From the NCBI GenBank assembly GCA_017629275.1, contig JAGBXM010000069.1, positions 1-49,720 on the forward strand: a stretch of 49,720 nt of DNA, written 5' to 3'. The stretch's first letter is position 1; the number at the start of each line of letters is the position of its first letter. A program made the position numbers and the translations under genes. Source of the stretch: Clostridia bacterium (GTDB taxonomy: Bacteria > Bacillota > Clostridia > Oscillospirales > Acutalibacteraceae). The notes beneath the pieces were generated by a model. The model saw only the letters and a program-made list of their open reading frames with translations. It searched no databases and was not told where the DNA came from. Of the stretch, positions 17,017 through 24,324 are shown piece after piece.

Positions 17017-17541
17017 TCAAATAACGTCGATGTGACACATTTTCATAGTTTGCAAGGCCGCATTATGGCTTTCAACCGTAACACCTGCACAACACTCGGA
17101 GTCCACCGAAATCGGCACTTCGGGAAAATGTGCTTTTAACAGCAATGCATTGGAAACAACGCAGATATCGGTGCAGAGTCCGACAAGTTCGATAGAAAAC
17201 TCCTCATTCCCCGCCATTTCTTTAATAATTTTCGGCAACTCGACCGAACCGAAGGTCGGTTTTTCAACCGCCGTATATTCTCTGCCTTCAAGCGTTTCGG
17301 CAAGCAAAGACACCAATTTCCAACCGTGCGTTCCTTTTATGCAGTGAGGAACAGGTAACTTCTCCCCCTCCGACGTATTCATATAGTCCTCGGAATGGGT
17401 ATCAAACGTCACGATCAACTCGCCGTCAAAAGCCTTTATTTTGTTGACCACCTTAGGCACAATGGCAATGGCCTCGTGCGTACCCAAAGACCCGACAACA
17501 AAATCCTTCTGCATATCAACAACGATCAAAAATTTCTTCAT
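17017..17541 (-). CDS. pncA: Nicotinamidase / isochorismatase-family cysteine hydrolase
   Basis: This 174-aa cysteine hydrolase shows the family triad: Asp in VVDMQKDF at the N-terminus, Lys in VEKPTFGS, and the nucleophile in ELVGLCTDICVVSNAL. TFDTH and HCIKGTHGW are typical of PncA-type metal ligands. It converts nicotinamide to nicotinate for NAD salvage, which fits its place directly before nadE. The ATG at 17541 follows AAGGTGG; a GTG three codons upstream overlaps that site and is less likely. A promoter with TTGAAA, 16-base spacer and TATAAT lies at 17572-17599. Confidence 0.88.
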   Translation of the reverse strand: MKKFLIVVDMQKDFVVGSLGTHEAIAIVPKVVNKIKAFDGELIVTFDTHSEDYMNTSEGEKLPVPHCIKGTHGWKLVSLLAETLEGREYTAVEKPTFGSVELPKIIKEMAGNEEFSIELVGLCTDICVVSNALLLKAHFPEVPISVDSECCAGVTVESHNAALQTMKMCHIDVI

Positions 17542-17571
17542 AAATGCCACCTTAAAATAAATTATATTCTT

Positions 17572-17599
17572 ATTATACCAAATCCACCCATTATTTCAA
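17572..17599 (-). promoter_or_regulatory. Promoter of pncA-nadE
   Basis: Minus-strand TTGAAA (17594-17599), 16-base spacer, TATAAT (17572-17577), about 30 bases before the pncA ATG. Confidence 0.7.
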
Positions 17600-17633
17600 G
17601 TAGTTAATATAGTATTCGCCCACGTCGCATAAA

Positions 17634-17670
17634 AACCAAACCGCCCGTTTGCAATACGTAAACGGGCGGT
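17634..17670. repeat. 37-bp direct repeat / bidirectional terminator hairpin, left copy
   Basis: Contains the stem ACCGCCCGTTT...AAACGGGCGGT. An identical 37-base copy lies at 18255-18291 in the same orientation. It lies directly after the small zinc-ribbon gene and can serve as its terminator. Confidence 0.85.
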
Positions 17671-17674
17671 ATGT

Positions 17675-17950
17675 CTATTTATGCTTTTTATATTTTTTAA
17701 ACTTAATAACGCAGTACAATCTGACACAAAGCGAATAAATCAAAATTAACGGAAAACAAATCAGCATTAAAGGATAGATAATTATTCTGAACTTGCGAAT
17801 ATAGTATAAAAATCCGCGCTTACATAAAACAACCTTTTTATACTGTCCACATCCCTCGCATAAATCCAAATAATCAGAGTAAACATACTTTCTGCGGTCT
17901 TCTTTTCCGCCCATTGTTTCGTTCAAACAATCAAAACACAGTTCCGCCAT
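17675..17950 (-). CDS. Small membrane protein with zinc-ribbon-like cysteines
   Basis: This 91-aa protein is not a family I recognise. It has CFDC at residues 5-8, CEGCGQ in the middle and a further Cys shortly after, so a zinc site is likely. One hydrophobic segment (IIIYPLMLICFPLILIYSL) follows and then a Lys-rich cytoplasmic tail. The ATG at 17950 follows GGTGGAGGCGG. It is transcribed divergently from a small XRE regulator, and its promoter contains inverted repeats that could be the regulator's operator. A similarly arranged pair lies at 48661-49358. Confidence 0.65.
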   Translation of the reverse strand: MAELCFDCLNETMGGKEDRRKYVYSDYLDLCEGCGQYKKVVLCKRGFLYYIRKFRIIIYPLMLICFPLILIYSLCVRLYCVIKFKKYKKHK

Positions 17951-17986
17951 CTAACCCGCCTCCACCAACGATTGTTAGTATATTAT

Positions 17987-18025
17987 CAATTGTAATTCCT
18001 TATACTTAAATTGTCAAGAACAATT
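17987..18025 (-). promoter_or_regulatory. Divergent promoter with candidate XRE operator
   Basis: The minus-strand promoter is TTGACA (18012-18017), 17-base spacer, TACAAT (17989-17994). The -35 lies inside an inverted repeat, AATTGT-N5-ACAATT, at 18009-18025; a CAATTG palindrome at 17987-17992 overlaps the -10. These are good candidate sites for the adjacent XRE protein. For the plus-strand gene a TATACT at 18001-18006 is the best -10, without a good -35. Confidence 0.6.
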
Positions 18026-18037
18026 GTAGGTGAAAGT

Positions 18038-18247
18038 ATGAGAAAAATATTAGCGCAACGGTTAAAACAATGCCGCAAAGAAAAAGGATTAACACAGCAA
18101 CAAGTTGCCATATATTGCGATATTACCGAAAAAGCATACCAAAACTATGAGTTAATGACCCGTGAACCAAAACTTGAAATACTTATCAAAATCGCTGATT
18201 TTTATAAGGTTTCATTAGACTATCTTGTAGGTAGAACAGACAAATGA
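18038..18247 (+). CDS. Small XRE-family transcriptional regulator
   Basis: This 69-aa protein is almost only a Cro/C1-type helix-turn-helix: LKQCRKEKGLTQQQVAIYC, then ITEKAYQNYE as recognition helix, ending KVSLDYLVGRTDK. The ATG at 18038 follows GTAGGTGAAAG. It is divergent from the small zinc-ribbon membrane protein and probably controls that gene and itself through the AATTGT inverted repeat between them. It resembles the XRE protein at 49146-49358 in size, C-terminal SLDYLVG/SVDYILG motif and context. Confidence 0.82.
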   Translation: MRKILAQRLKQCRKEKGLTQQQVAIYCDITEKAYQNYELMTREPKLEILIKIADFYKVSLDYLVGRTDK

Positions 18248-18254
18248 TTTCAAT

Positions 18255-18291
18255 AACCAAACCGCCCGTTTGCAATACGTAAACGGGCGGT
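18255..18291. repeat. 37-bp direct repeat / bidirectional terminator hairpin, right copy
   Basis: Identical to 17634-17670, same orientation. It sits between the XRE gene and the convergent end of sigF and can terminate both. Confidence 0.85.
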
Positions 18292-18320
18292 TCTCTTTAA
18301 TTTGTGACTTCGATTTCTCG

Positions 18321-18974
18321 TCAGGCCAACATCTGTCGCATTTTTAACAGTATCGCCCTTTCCTTTCGTGATACCTGCACCTGGGTCATACCTAAAAGTA
18401 CGGCAGTCTCGGTCTGGGTCTTGGATTTATAATATCTGAGAATTATCAGTTTTCGGTCCATATCAGGTAAAGCCGACAACACCTCTTTTAAAGAAATGTG
18501 TTCAAGCAATTTTTCGTTTTCGCCTTCGACCGCAATGTCAAACTCGCTTGTCCCCTCATCGTTGTCCAGGGTCAACGACATGGTCGGTTGCGCGGCACAA
18601 AGTGCTTCTGTCACACTTTCGGGTGTCACCGACAGACTTTCGGCAATTTCGCCTACCGTCGGCTCTCGGTTCAGCACCTTTGAAAGCCGCTCGTTTTCGC
18701 GTACCACCTTCAATGACAATTCTTTTAAAGTGCGTCCAACCTTAACGCTTCCGCCGTCGCGGAACATTCGCTTTATCTCGCCCAGAATTACGGGTACGGC
18801 GTAGGTTGAAAACATCAACCCCCTCGTTTCATCAAAACCATTGGCCGCCTTTAAAAGACCCAAACACCCTGCCGAAAAAAGGTCGTCATATTCAATACCT
18901 TTACCCCGAAATTTCGAGCAACACGAGTGAACCAGCCCTAAATTTTTACTTATAAATTCATTTCTTTGTGTCAT
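18321..18974 (-). CDS. sigF: RNA polymerase sigma-F factor
   Basis: This 217-aa sigma-70-family factor matches forespore sigma F. YDDLFSAGCLGLLKAANGFD and FSTYAVPVILGEIKRMFRD form region 2, and the C-terminal TQTETAVLLGMTQVQVSRKE is the region 4 helix-turn-helix. It directs early forespore transcription after release from SpoIIAB. The ATG at 18974 overlaps the spoIIAB end by 17 bases, so translation is coupled. The order spoIIAA-spoIIAB-sigF identifies it as SigF rather than SigG or SigB. It implies an endospore-forming lineage. Confidence 0.92.
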   Translation of the reverse strand: MTQRNEFISKNLGLVHSCCSKFRGKGIEYDDLFSAGCLGLLKAANGFDETRGLMFSTYAVPVILGEIKRMFRDGGSVKVGRTLKELSLKVVRENERLSKVLNREPTVGEIAESLSVTPESVTEALCAAQPTMSLTLDNDEGTSEFDIAVEGENEKLLEHISLKEVLSALPDMDRKLIILRYYKSKTQTETAVLLGMTQVQVSRKERAILLKMRQMLA

Positions 18975-19392
18975 CTTTCACGCTTATCTTCTTCTGCATT
19001 GTTACGGTGGTGCCCTTGCCCACCGTTGAACGCACTCTGAGCTTGTCGGTGAAACTTTCCATAACCGCAAACCCCAATCCTGCGCGTTCCTCTCCACCGG
19101 TGGTGAACAGCGGTTGCTTGGCCTTGTCGATATCCTCAATACCGCAACCGTAGTCCCTTATTCTGATTTTGACCGTTTCACCCTCGGCGCTGACCGTTAT
19201 GTATATCTTTCCGATAGTATCGCGGTAAGCGTGAACAATACAGTTGGTGACCGCCTCGCTCACGGCGGTCTTTATGTCATTAAGTTCCTCCAAGGTCGGG
19301 TCAAGCCGTGCCACAAATGCACCGACCGCAACTCGGGCAAAACTCTCGTTCTGCGACCTCGACGGAATCACTATTTTAATTTCATCCTTCAT
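18958..19392 (-). CDS. spoIIAB: Anti-sigma F factor SpoIIAB
   Basis: This 144-aa GHKL-ATPase serine kinase shows the N-box AVSEAVTNCIVHAY, the G1 box IRDYGCGIEDI and the G2 region ERAGLGFAVMESF. It holds sigma F inactive and phosphorylates SpoIIAA. The ATG at 19392 follows AAAGGGGAATAAAA. It lies between spoIIAA (12 bases upstream) and the overlapping sigF gene, as in other spore-formers. Confidence 0.95.
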   Translation of the reverse strand: MKDEIKIVIPSRSQNESFARVAVGAFVARLDPTLEELNDIKTAVSEAVTNCIVHAYRDTIGKIYITVSAEGETVKIRIRDYGCGIEDIDKAKQPLFTTGGEERAGLGFAVMESFTDKLRVRSTVGKGTTVTMQKKISVKDDTKK

Positions 19393-19404
19393 TTTTATTC
19401 CCCT

Positions 19405-19713
19405 TTATCTATCCATTTTGGCAAGGCGGTCAAGTCCTGCCAACTTCATAACCTTTCCGATATGCGGCGACGTGTTGGTAATATGCAACTCGCCTCCGTA
19501 CGGCTTTATCACTTTATACCGACCCATCACAAGCCCTATCCCCGAGCTGTCCATAAAACTGACATCTCTGAAATCAAGCACCAACATAGTCGGCATATTC
19601 TTTTCGACCGCCGCGTCTATCTCGTTTCGCATCACACCTGCGGTATGGTGGTCGATCTCACCGTCAAGATATGCGGTGATAACCTCACCGCTGACCGTAA
19701 TTTTAACTGCCAA
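19405..19713 (-). CDS. spoIIAA: Anti-sigma F factor antagonist SpoIIAA
   Basis: This 102-aa STAS-domain protein contains DFRDVSFMDSSGIGLVMG, where the first Ser of the SSGIG motif is the residue phosphorylated by SpoIIAB. Dephosphorylated SpoIIAA releases sigma F. The start appears to be TTG at 19713, giving MAVKITVSGEV, because AGGGAGGG lies six bases upstream and no in-frame ATG precedes the conserved first strand. Directly beyond that ribosome site begins the inverted-repeat element at 19727-20002, so the operon's promoter must lie inside or beyond the element. Confidence 0.93.
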   Translation of the reverse strand: MAVKITVSGEVITAYLDGEIDHHTAGVMRNEIDAAVEKNMPTMLVLDFRDVSFMDSSGIGLVMGRYKVIKPYGGELHITNTSPHIGKVMKLAGLDRLAKMDR

Positions 19714-19726
19714 AGCTGTCCCTCCC

Positions 19727-20002
19727 TAGCCAAAGCATTTAAGCCTGAACCGGATTTTGGAACAAGTATTTTTGCTGTGGCTTTGTTAAAATACTCGCAA
19801 ATACAATAAGTATTTGCTGCGTTTTTGCCTCGCCCCATCTAAAAATACTTTGTTACAAAATTCTTCGACCTTAAAAGAGCAGAATTTTGTGTGATTTTTG
19901 GTGAAGCGGAGCACATAAGGCTGTCGCCTATGTGCGACGGTGAGCCGAAAAGCGCCTAAATTCAGCCTTATAAGGCCGGTTCAAGTTTAAATGCTTTGGC
20001 TA
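19727..20002. repeat. 276-bp element with 27-bp terminal inverted repeats (MITE-like)
   Basis: The ends, TAGCCAAAGCATTTAAGCC... and ...TTTAAATGCTTTGGCTA, are inverted repeats of 27 bases with about two mismatches, and both ends finish in TA. Inside there is no credible gene but several perfect small stems: GCAAATAC/GTATTTGC near 19800, ACAAAATTCT/AGAATTTTGT near 19860, and GCACATA/TATGTGC near 19912-19936. It occupies most of the 363-base gap between folC and spoIIAA. It looks like a non-autonomous element or a structured regulatory RNA; copy number elsewhere in the genome is unknown. Confidence 0.6.
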
Positions 20003-20008
20003 ATAAAA

Positions 20009-20041
20009 AATCCGTTACACTGATATTCAGTATAACGGATT
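20009..20041 (-). terminator. folC terminator
   Basis: On the minus strand AATCCGTTATACTGA pairs with TCAGTGTAACGGATT, followed by TTTTTATT, 36 bases after the folC stop. Confidence 0.85.
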
Positions 20042-20076
20042 GGTTTCAAATATTTTGTCACATTTAAAGTAACTTT

Positions 20077-21351
20077 TTAATTATTTTTTGTCTTAAATTG
20101 TTTGATCAACAAGGGTCTGATGTCGCCTGCAAGATAAAGCGAACCGAAAACGATAATTTTTTCTTGGTCAGATATCAATTTTATCGCTTCTTCATAACTG
20201 TCGGCCGCCGACACGTCGTCACAAACCGACCTGCAAACGTCACGCAAATCATCGGCCTTCATACTGCGTGGATTGGATTTAACCTCAACCGCCACCATTC
20301 TTTTGAAGTGGCCCTTTAAAAGACCGATGGCATCGCCAACATCCTTATCGGCCATAAATCCGACAATGGCCGCCGCGTCGCTTATATCGGTATTTTTGAG
20401 CAGATCGGCAAGTGCACCCGTTCCGTTGGGATTATGCGACCCGTCAAGAATAACCAACGGTTCACTTGAAATAACCTCACAACGCGCTACAAACGAAGCG
20501 TTTTTCAAGCCAAGTTTGATTTCCTCTAGTGTAATATCAGGGAAAGCTATACGGACCGCACAAACAGCATTTATTGCATTGCTGACCTGATGTTCACCGG
20601 CAAGTCCGATTTCGAAAAATTCACCCTGCCACGAAAAGCGACTGCCGAAAACGTCACTTGACAAAACCTCTGTTTCATCACGTCGACTTATCATCAATTC
20701 GCATCCGCGCTCGGCACTGATTTTCTTAATAACAGTCAAAGCCTCTTGGCTATTGTCGGCGGTAGTCACAACAGGACACCCCTGCTTTATAATTCCACAC
20801 TTTTCAAAAGCAATCTCGCCTTCGGTGTCCCCAAGAATGGCGGTATGATCAAGCGCAATTCTGGCAATAACCGATGCTTTTGGACACTTGATGACGTTGG
20901 TGGCGTCCAACCGTCCTCCGAGACCGACCTCAAGCACGACGGCCTCGCAACCCACTTCTTTGAAATAAAGAAAAGCCACGGCCGTTATAAACTCAAACTC
21001 GGTTATGGGACAGTCCTCACAGCCAAACGAATCGACCGCCGCCTTTACCCTTTCGGTGTACTTGGCTAAGTCTTGGTCAGAAATAGGCTCGCCGTCAATC
21101 TGAATACGCTCGTTAAACCTCGTCACGAACGGTGAAATATAAAGACCCGTTTTCTTACCTGATGCCCTTAAGATACTGCTCAAAAAGGTGCAGGTAGACC
21201 CCTTGCCGTTGGTACCGGCGACGTGGATAATATCCAAACCATCCTGCGGGTCACCCAAACGGTGCAAAAGCTCTGAAATGCGTTCAAGACCCGGACGGGA
21301 CCCAAAACGCAACAACGAATGTATGTAATTCAAACAGTCGGTATAGTTCAT
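20077..21351 (-). CDS. folC: Folylpolyglutamate synthase / dihydrofolate synthase
   Basis: This 424-aa Mur-ligase-family enzyme adds glutamate to folates, and often also to dihydropteroate. The ATP site is VAGTNGKGSTCTFL (about residues 43-56), followed by SPFVTRFNERIQIDGEPIS, VGLGGRLDATNV and ILDGSHNPNG. The length is normal for FolC. The ATG at 21351 follows AGAGGTTTC. It lies 87 bases after valS; a palindromic repeat with matching CGTAGGGGC ends occupies that gap and may act as attenuator or terminator. Confidence 0.93.
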   Translation of the reverse strand: MNYTDCLNYIHSLLRFGSRPGLERISELLHRLGDPQDGLDIIHVAGTNGKGSTCTFLSSILRASGKKTGLYISPFVTRFNERIQIDGEPISDQDLAKYTERVKAAVDSFGCEDCPITEFEFITAVAFLYFKEVGCEAVVLEVGLGGRLDATNVIKCPKASVIARIALDHTAILGDTEGEIAFEKCGIIKQGCPVVTTADNSQEALTVIKKISAERGCELMISRRDETEVLSSDVFGSRFSWQGEFFEIGLAGEHQVSNAINAVCAVRIAFPDITLEEIKLGLKNASFVARCEVISSEPLVILDGSHNPNGTGALADLLKNTDISDAAAIVGFMADKDVGDAIGLLKGHFKRMVAVEVKSNPRSMKADDLRDVCRSVCDDVSAADSYEEAIKLISDQEKIIVFGSLYLAGDIRPLLIKQFKTKNN

Positions 21352-21370
21352 TTGAAACCTCTTTAAAAAC

Positions 21371-21421
21371 CGTAGGGGCGTTCCGTGAACGCCCGCAGGC
21401 GACCACAGGAAAGCCCCTACG
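21371..21421. repeat. Palindromic repeat with CGTAGGGGC ends
   Basis: Begins CGTAGGGGCG and ends GCCCCTACG, with an inner GGGCGTTC/GAACGCCC stem. It belongs to the same family as the repeats at 48561-48597 and 49448-49484 and sits between valS and folC. Confidence 0.65.
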
Positions 21422-21438
21422 TCAGCTTTAAAAAATAT

Positions 21439-24069
21439 TTACATTTTAGATTTGATATCGGCAATGCTGGTCTCAAGAAGTGTGATCTTATCGACCGCCT
21501 TTTTGTAAGACTCACGCTGTGCCTCGACAACGTGTGCAGGTGCCTTGGAAACAAATGCCTCGTTATTGAGCTTAGAACCGAAGAAATCGCGGTCCTTCTC
21601 GGCGGCGGCGAGTTCCTTGGATAAACGTTCAAGTTCTTTTGCGAAGTCAACCAATTCATTCATCGGAATCTGAACAACTGCATCGGTCGTAACAACACGG
21701 ACTGCGCCTTCAACGTCAACGCCCTCAACGACCTCAACCTCGGAAGCCGAAGCAAGACGTGTCATAAATACGGCGCACTTATTAAAAGTATCTTTAGCCT
21801 CGGTGCTGATATAAAGCTTGGCCTTTTTAGAGGGCGGAACATTCATCTCGGCACGGCGGTTACGCACTGCCTTGATAACGTCCATAACCTTTTCAAACTC
21901 GGACTCTTCGGCCGCAAAATCAAGGTCACCGTTAACGGTGGGCCAACTTGAAACCATAATGGTCTCGCCTTCGTGCGGCAATGCCTGCCATATCTCCTCA
22001 GTAATAAACGGCATAAAGGGATGCAACAGCTTCAAGGTGTTGGACAAAACGTATACCAACACACCGCGGGCAACGGCGGCCTTTTCGGCATCATCGCCGT
22101 TAAGACGGGCTTTTGTAAGCTCGATATACCAGTCGCAATATACGTCCCAAATAAAATCATACAGTTTGGAAACTGCAAGACCGATCTCAAACTTGTCAAG
22201 ATTTTCGGTAACCTCTTTGACAACGTTGTTGAACTTGGAAAGTACCCATTTATCCTCAAGCTCCAGTTTTTCGGGGATATAAGGTGCAGGCTCGTTTTCT
22301 TGGAGGTTCATCAACACAAAACGTGCGGCATTCCACAACTTGTTTGCAAAGTTACGGCTGGCCTCAACACGCTCGGCAGAATATCTCATATCGTTACCGG
22401 GAGTATTGCCCGTAGCAAGGGTGAAACGCAAAGCGTCGGCACCGTACTTTTCGATCTCTTCAAGCGGATCGATACCGTTGCCTAAAGACTTGGACATCTT
22501 TCTGCCCTGCGAGTCACGGACAATACCATGGAACAAAACGGTGTTAAAGGGTGCCTTGCCGGTATACTCCAGTCCTGAGAATATCATACGTGCAACCCAG
22601 AAGAATATAATATCATATCCCGTAACAAGGGTGCTTGTGGGATAGAAATATTTCAAATCAAGAGTATTTTCAGGCCAACCCAGGGTCGAGAACGGCCACA
22701 AAGCCGACGAGAACCAGGTATCAAGCGTATCCTCATCCTGTCTTACCTTGGCACCGCACTTAGGGCAGGTATCAACATCGGTAAGACTTACGATCATCTC
22801 ACCGCACTCGTCACAGTACCACGCAGGAATTCTGTGACCCCACCACAACTGACGGGAAATACACCAGTCCTTGATGTTCTCCATCCAGTTATAATAGGTC
22901 TTTTCAAAACGCGAAGGAATAAGCTTGATCTCGCCCTTCTTTACAACGTCGATAGCAGGTTCTGCCAAAGGTTGCATCTTAACGAACCACTGCTTGGAAA
23001 CTCGGGGTTCAACAACGGTCGAGCAACGGTAGCAGGAACCGACGTTGTGCTTCATAGGCTCAACCTTTACAAGGAAGCCGCCCTCTTCAAGATCCTCCAC
23101 AATAGCCTTTCTTGCCTCGTAACGGTCCATACCGCAATATTTACCGCCAAGCTCATTGATATGAGCATCGTCGGTCATAACGTTGATAACCTCGAGGTTG
23201 TGACGGAGTCCCACCTCAAAGTCATTGGGGTCGTGTGCAGGAGTGATCTTAACAACGCCTGTACCGAAATCCATCTCAACATAGGTGTCGGCAACAACGG
23301 GAATCTCACGGCCTACCAAAGGCAGAGTAACCGTCTTACCGATAAGATCCTTGTAACGCTCATCATCGGGATGAACTGCAACAGCAGTATCACCGAGCAA
23401 GGTTTCGGGACGGGTGGTGGCAAGTTCAATATAACCGCTGCCGTCGGTAACAGGATAACGCAGGTGCCAGAAATTGCCGTCCTTTTCGGAATAGTCGACC
23501 TCGGCATCCGAAATGGAGGTCAGGCAATGGGGACACCAGTTGATAATACGCTCACCGCGATAGATAAGTCCCTTTTCGTAAAGACGGACAAAAACCTCAC
23601 GAACGGCCTTTGAACAGCCTTCGTCAAGCGTAAATCTTTCTCTTTCCCAGTCGCAGGAGGTACCGAGCTTCTTTAACTGCTCGATAATTCTGCCGCCAAA
23701 TTTCTCTTTCCAGGCCCAGGCGCGTTCAAGGAATTTATCACGACCCAAGTCGTCCTTGGTAACACCCTCTTTGCGCATAGCCTCAACGATCTTCGCCTCG
23801 GTAGCAATAGAAGCGTGGTCGGTACCGGGAAGCCACAAAGCCGAATAACCCTGCATTCTCTTCCAACGGATGAGAATATCCTGCAAGGTTTCGTCCAAAG
23901 CGTGACCCATATGAAGCTGACCGGTAATGTTCGGTGGCGGAATAACAATAGTATAGGGTTTCTTTTTCTGATCGACCTCGGCGTGGAAATAGTTTCCTTT
24001 AAGCCAGAAGTCATACGTCCTGTCCTCAACGGCGGACGGATTATAAACCTTTTCAAGTTCTTTAGCCAT
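21439..24069 (-). CDS. valS: Valyl-tRNA synthetase
   Basis: This 876-aa class I synthetase charges tRNA-Val. [16 protein letters not shown] carries the HIGH motif (HMGH, residues 53-56), and [14 protein letters not shown] is the KMSKS loop. The editing domain, a [18 protein letters not shown] segment and a C-terminal coiled-coil arm ([16 protein letters not shown]) are present, so it is full length. I choose the ATG at 24069, with AAAGGATC upstream. Unlike many Firmicutes valS genes, no T-box is visible in its 160-base upstream region; a plain promoter (TTGACT, 17-base spacer, TATCAT) is seen instead. In this window the Val T-box belongs to the acyl-CoA synthetase operon. Confidence 0.97.
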   Translation of the reverse strand: MAKELEKVYNPSAVEDRTYDFWLKGNYFHAEVDQKKKPYTIVIPPPNITGQLHMGHALDETLQDILIRWKRMQGYSALWLPGTDHASIATEAKIVEAMRKEGVTKDDLGRDKFLERAWAWKEKFGGRIIEQLKKLGTSCDWERERFTLDEGCSKAVREVFVRLYEKGLIYRGERIINWCPHCLTSISDAEVDYSEKDGNFWHLRYPVTDGSGYIELATTRPETLLGDTAVAVHPDDERYKDLIGKTVTLPLVGREIPVVADTYVEMDFGTGVVKITPAHDPNDFEVGLRHNLEVINVMTDDAHINELGGKYCGMDRYEARKAIVEDLEEGGFLVKVEPMKHNVGSCYRCSTVVEPRVSKQWFVKMQPLAEPAIDVVKKGEIKLIPSRFEKTYYNWMENIKDWCISRQLWWGHRIPAWYCDECGEMIVSLTDVDTCPKCGAKVRQDEDTLDTWFSSALWPFSTLGWPENTLDLKYFYPTSTLVTGYDIIFFWVARMIFSGLEYTGKAPFNTVLFHGIVRDSQGRKMSKSLGNGIDPLEEIEKYGADALRFTLATGNTPGNDMRYSAERVEASRNFANKLWNAARFVLMNLQENEPAPYIPEKLELEDKWVLSKFNNVVKEVTENLDKFEIGLAVSKLYDFIWDVYCDWYIELTKARLNGDDAEKAAVARGVLVYVLSNTLKLLHPFMPFITEEIWQALPHEGETIMVSSWPTVNGDLDFAAEESEFEKVMDVIKAVRNRRAEMNVPPSKKAKLYISTEAKDTFNKCAVFMTRLASASEVEVVEGVDVEGAVRVVTTDAVVQIPMNELVDFAKELERLSKELAAAEKDRDFFGSKLNNEAFVSKAPAHVVEAQRESYKKAVDKITLLETSIADIKSKM

Positions 24070-24280
24070 TATTTCAGATCCTTTCAAGAATCATTTACAT
24101 TAGTCTATATATGATATATCAATTCACAACAAAAGTCAACAAAAACAAATTTTTCCATGTCTTATCAAAGATAGACAGCACATAATACTATTGTCAGAAG
24201 CGATCAAAGCGTTTGTGGTCACTCCTGACAATGTCGGAGATGAGCACAAACGTTTCGTGTGTCCATATCCGTCAGTTAAG

Positions 24281-24313
24281 GGGCAGTTTTGCGAATTTGG
24301 AGCAAAACTGCCC
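24281..24313 (+). terminator. Plus-strand intrinsic terminator without an assigned gene
   Basis: GGGCAGTTTTGC pairs with GCAAAACTGCCC and is followed on the plus strand by TTTTTCTTTT. No plus-strand protein gene precedes it. On the minus strand, where parC ends at 24325, the hairpin lacks a T-run. The preceding 24190-24270 region contains further stems (TTGTCAG/CTGACAA and CACAAACG/CGTTTGTG-like), so a small RNA between valS and parC is possible. Confidence 0.6.
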
Positions 24314-24324
24314 TTTTTCTTTTA

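Noticed and set aside
17634-18291. CRISPR array from repeated 37-bp units
   Set aside because: Only two copies, separated by two genes, each a terminator-like palindrome; no spacers and no cas genes in the window.
20077-21351. MurC/MurF-type peptidoglycan ligase
   Set aside because: The P-loop context and SPFVTRFNERIQIDG segment are those of FolC.
24070-24250. T-box or other riboswitch before valS
   Set aside because: No TGGTACC antiterminator motif and no terminator between the promoter and the valS ATG; only a plain promoter is seen.
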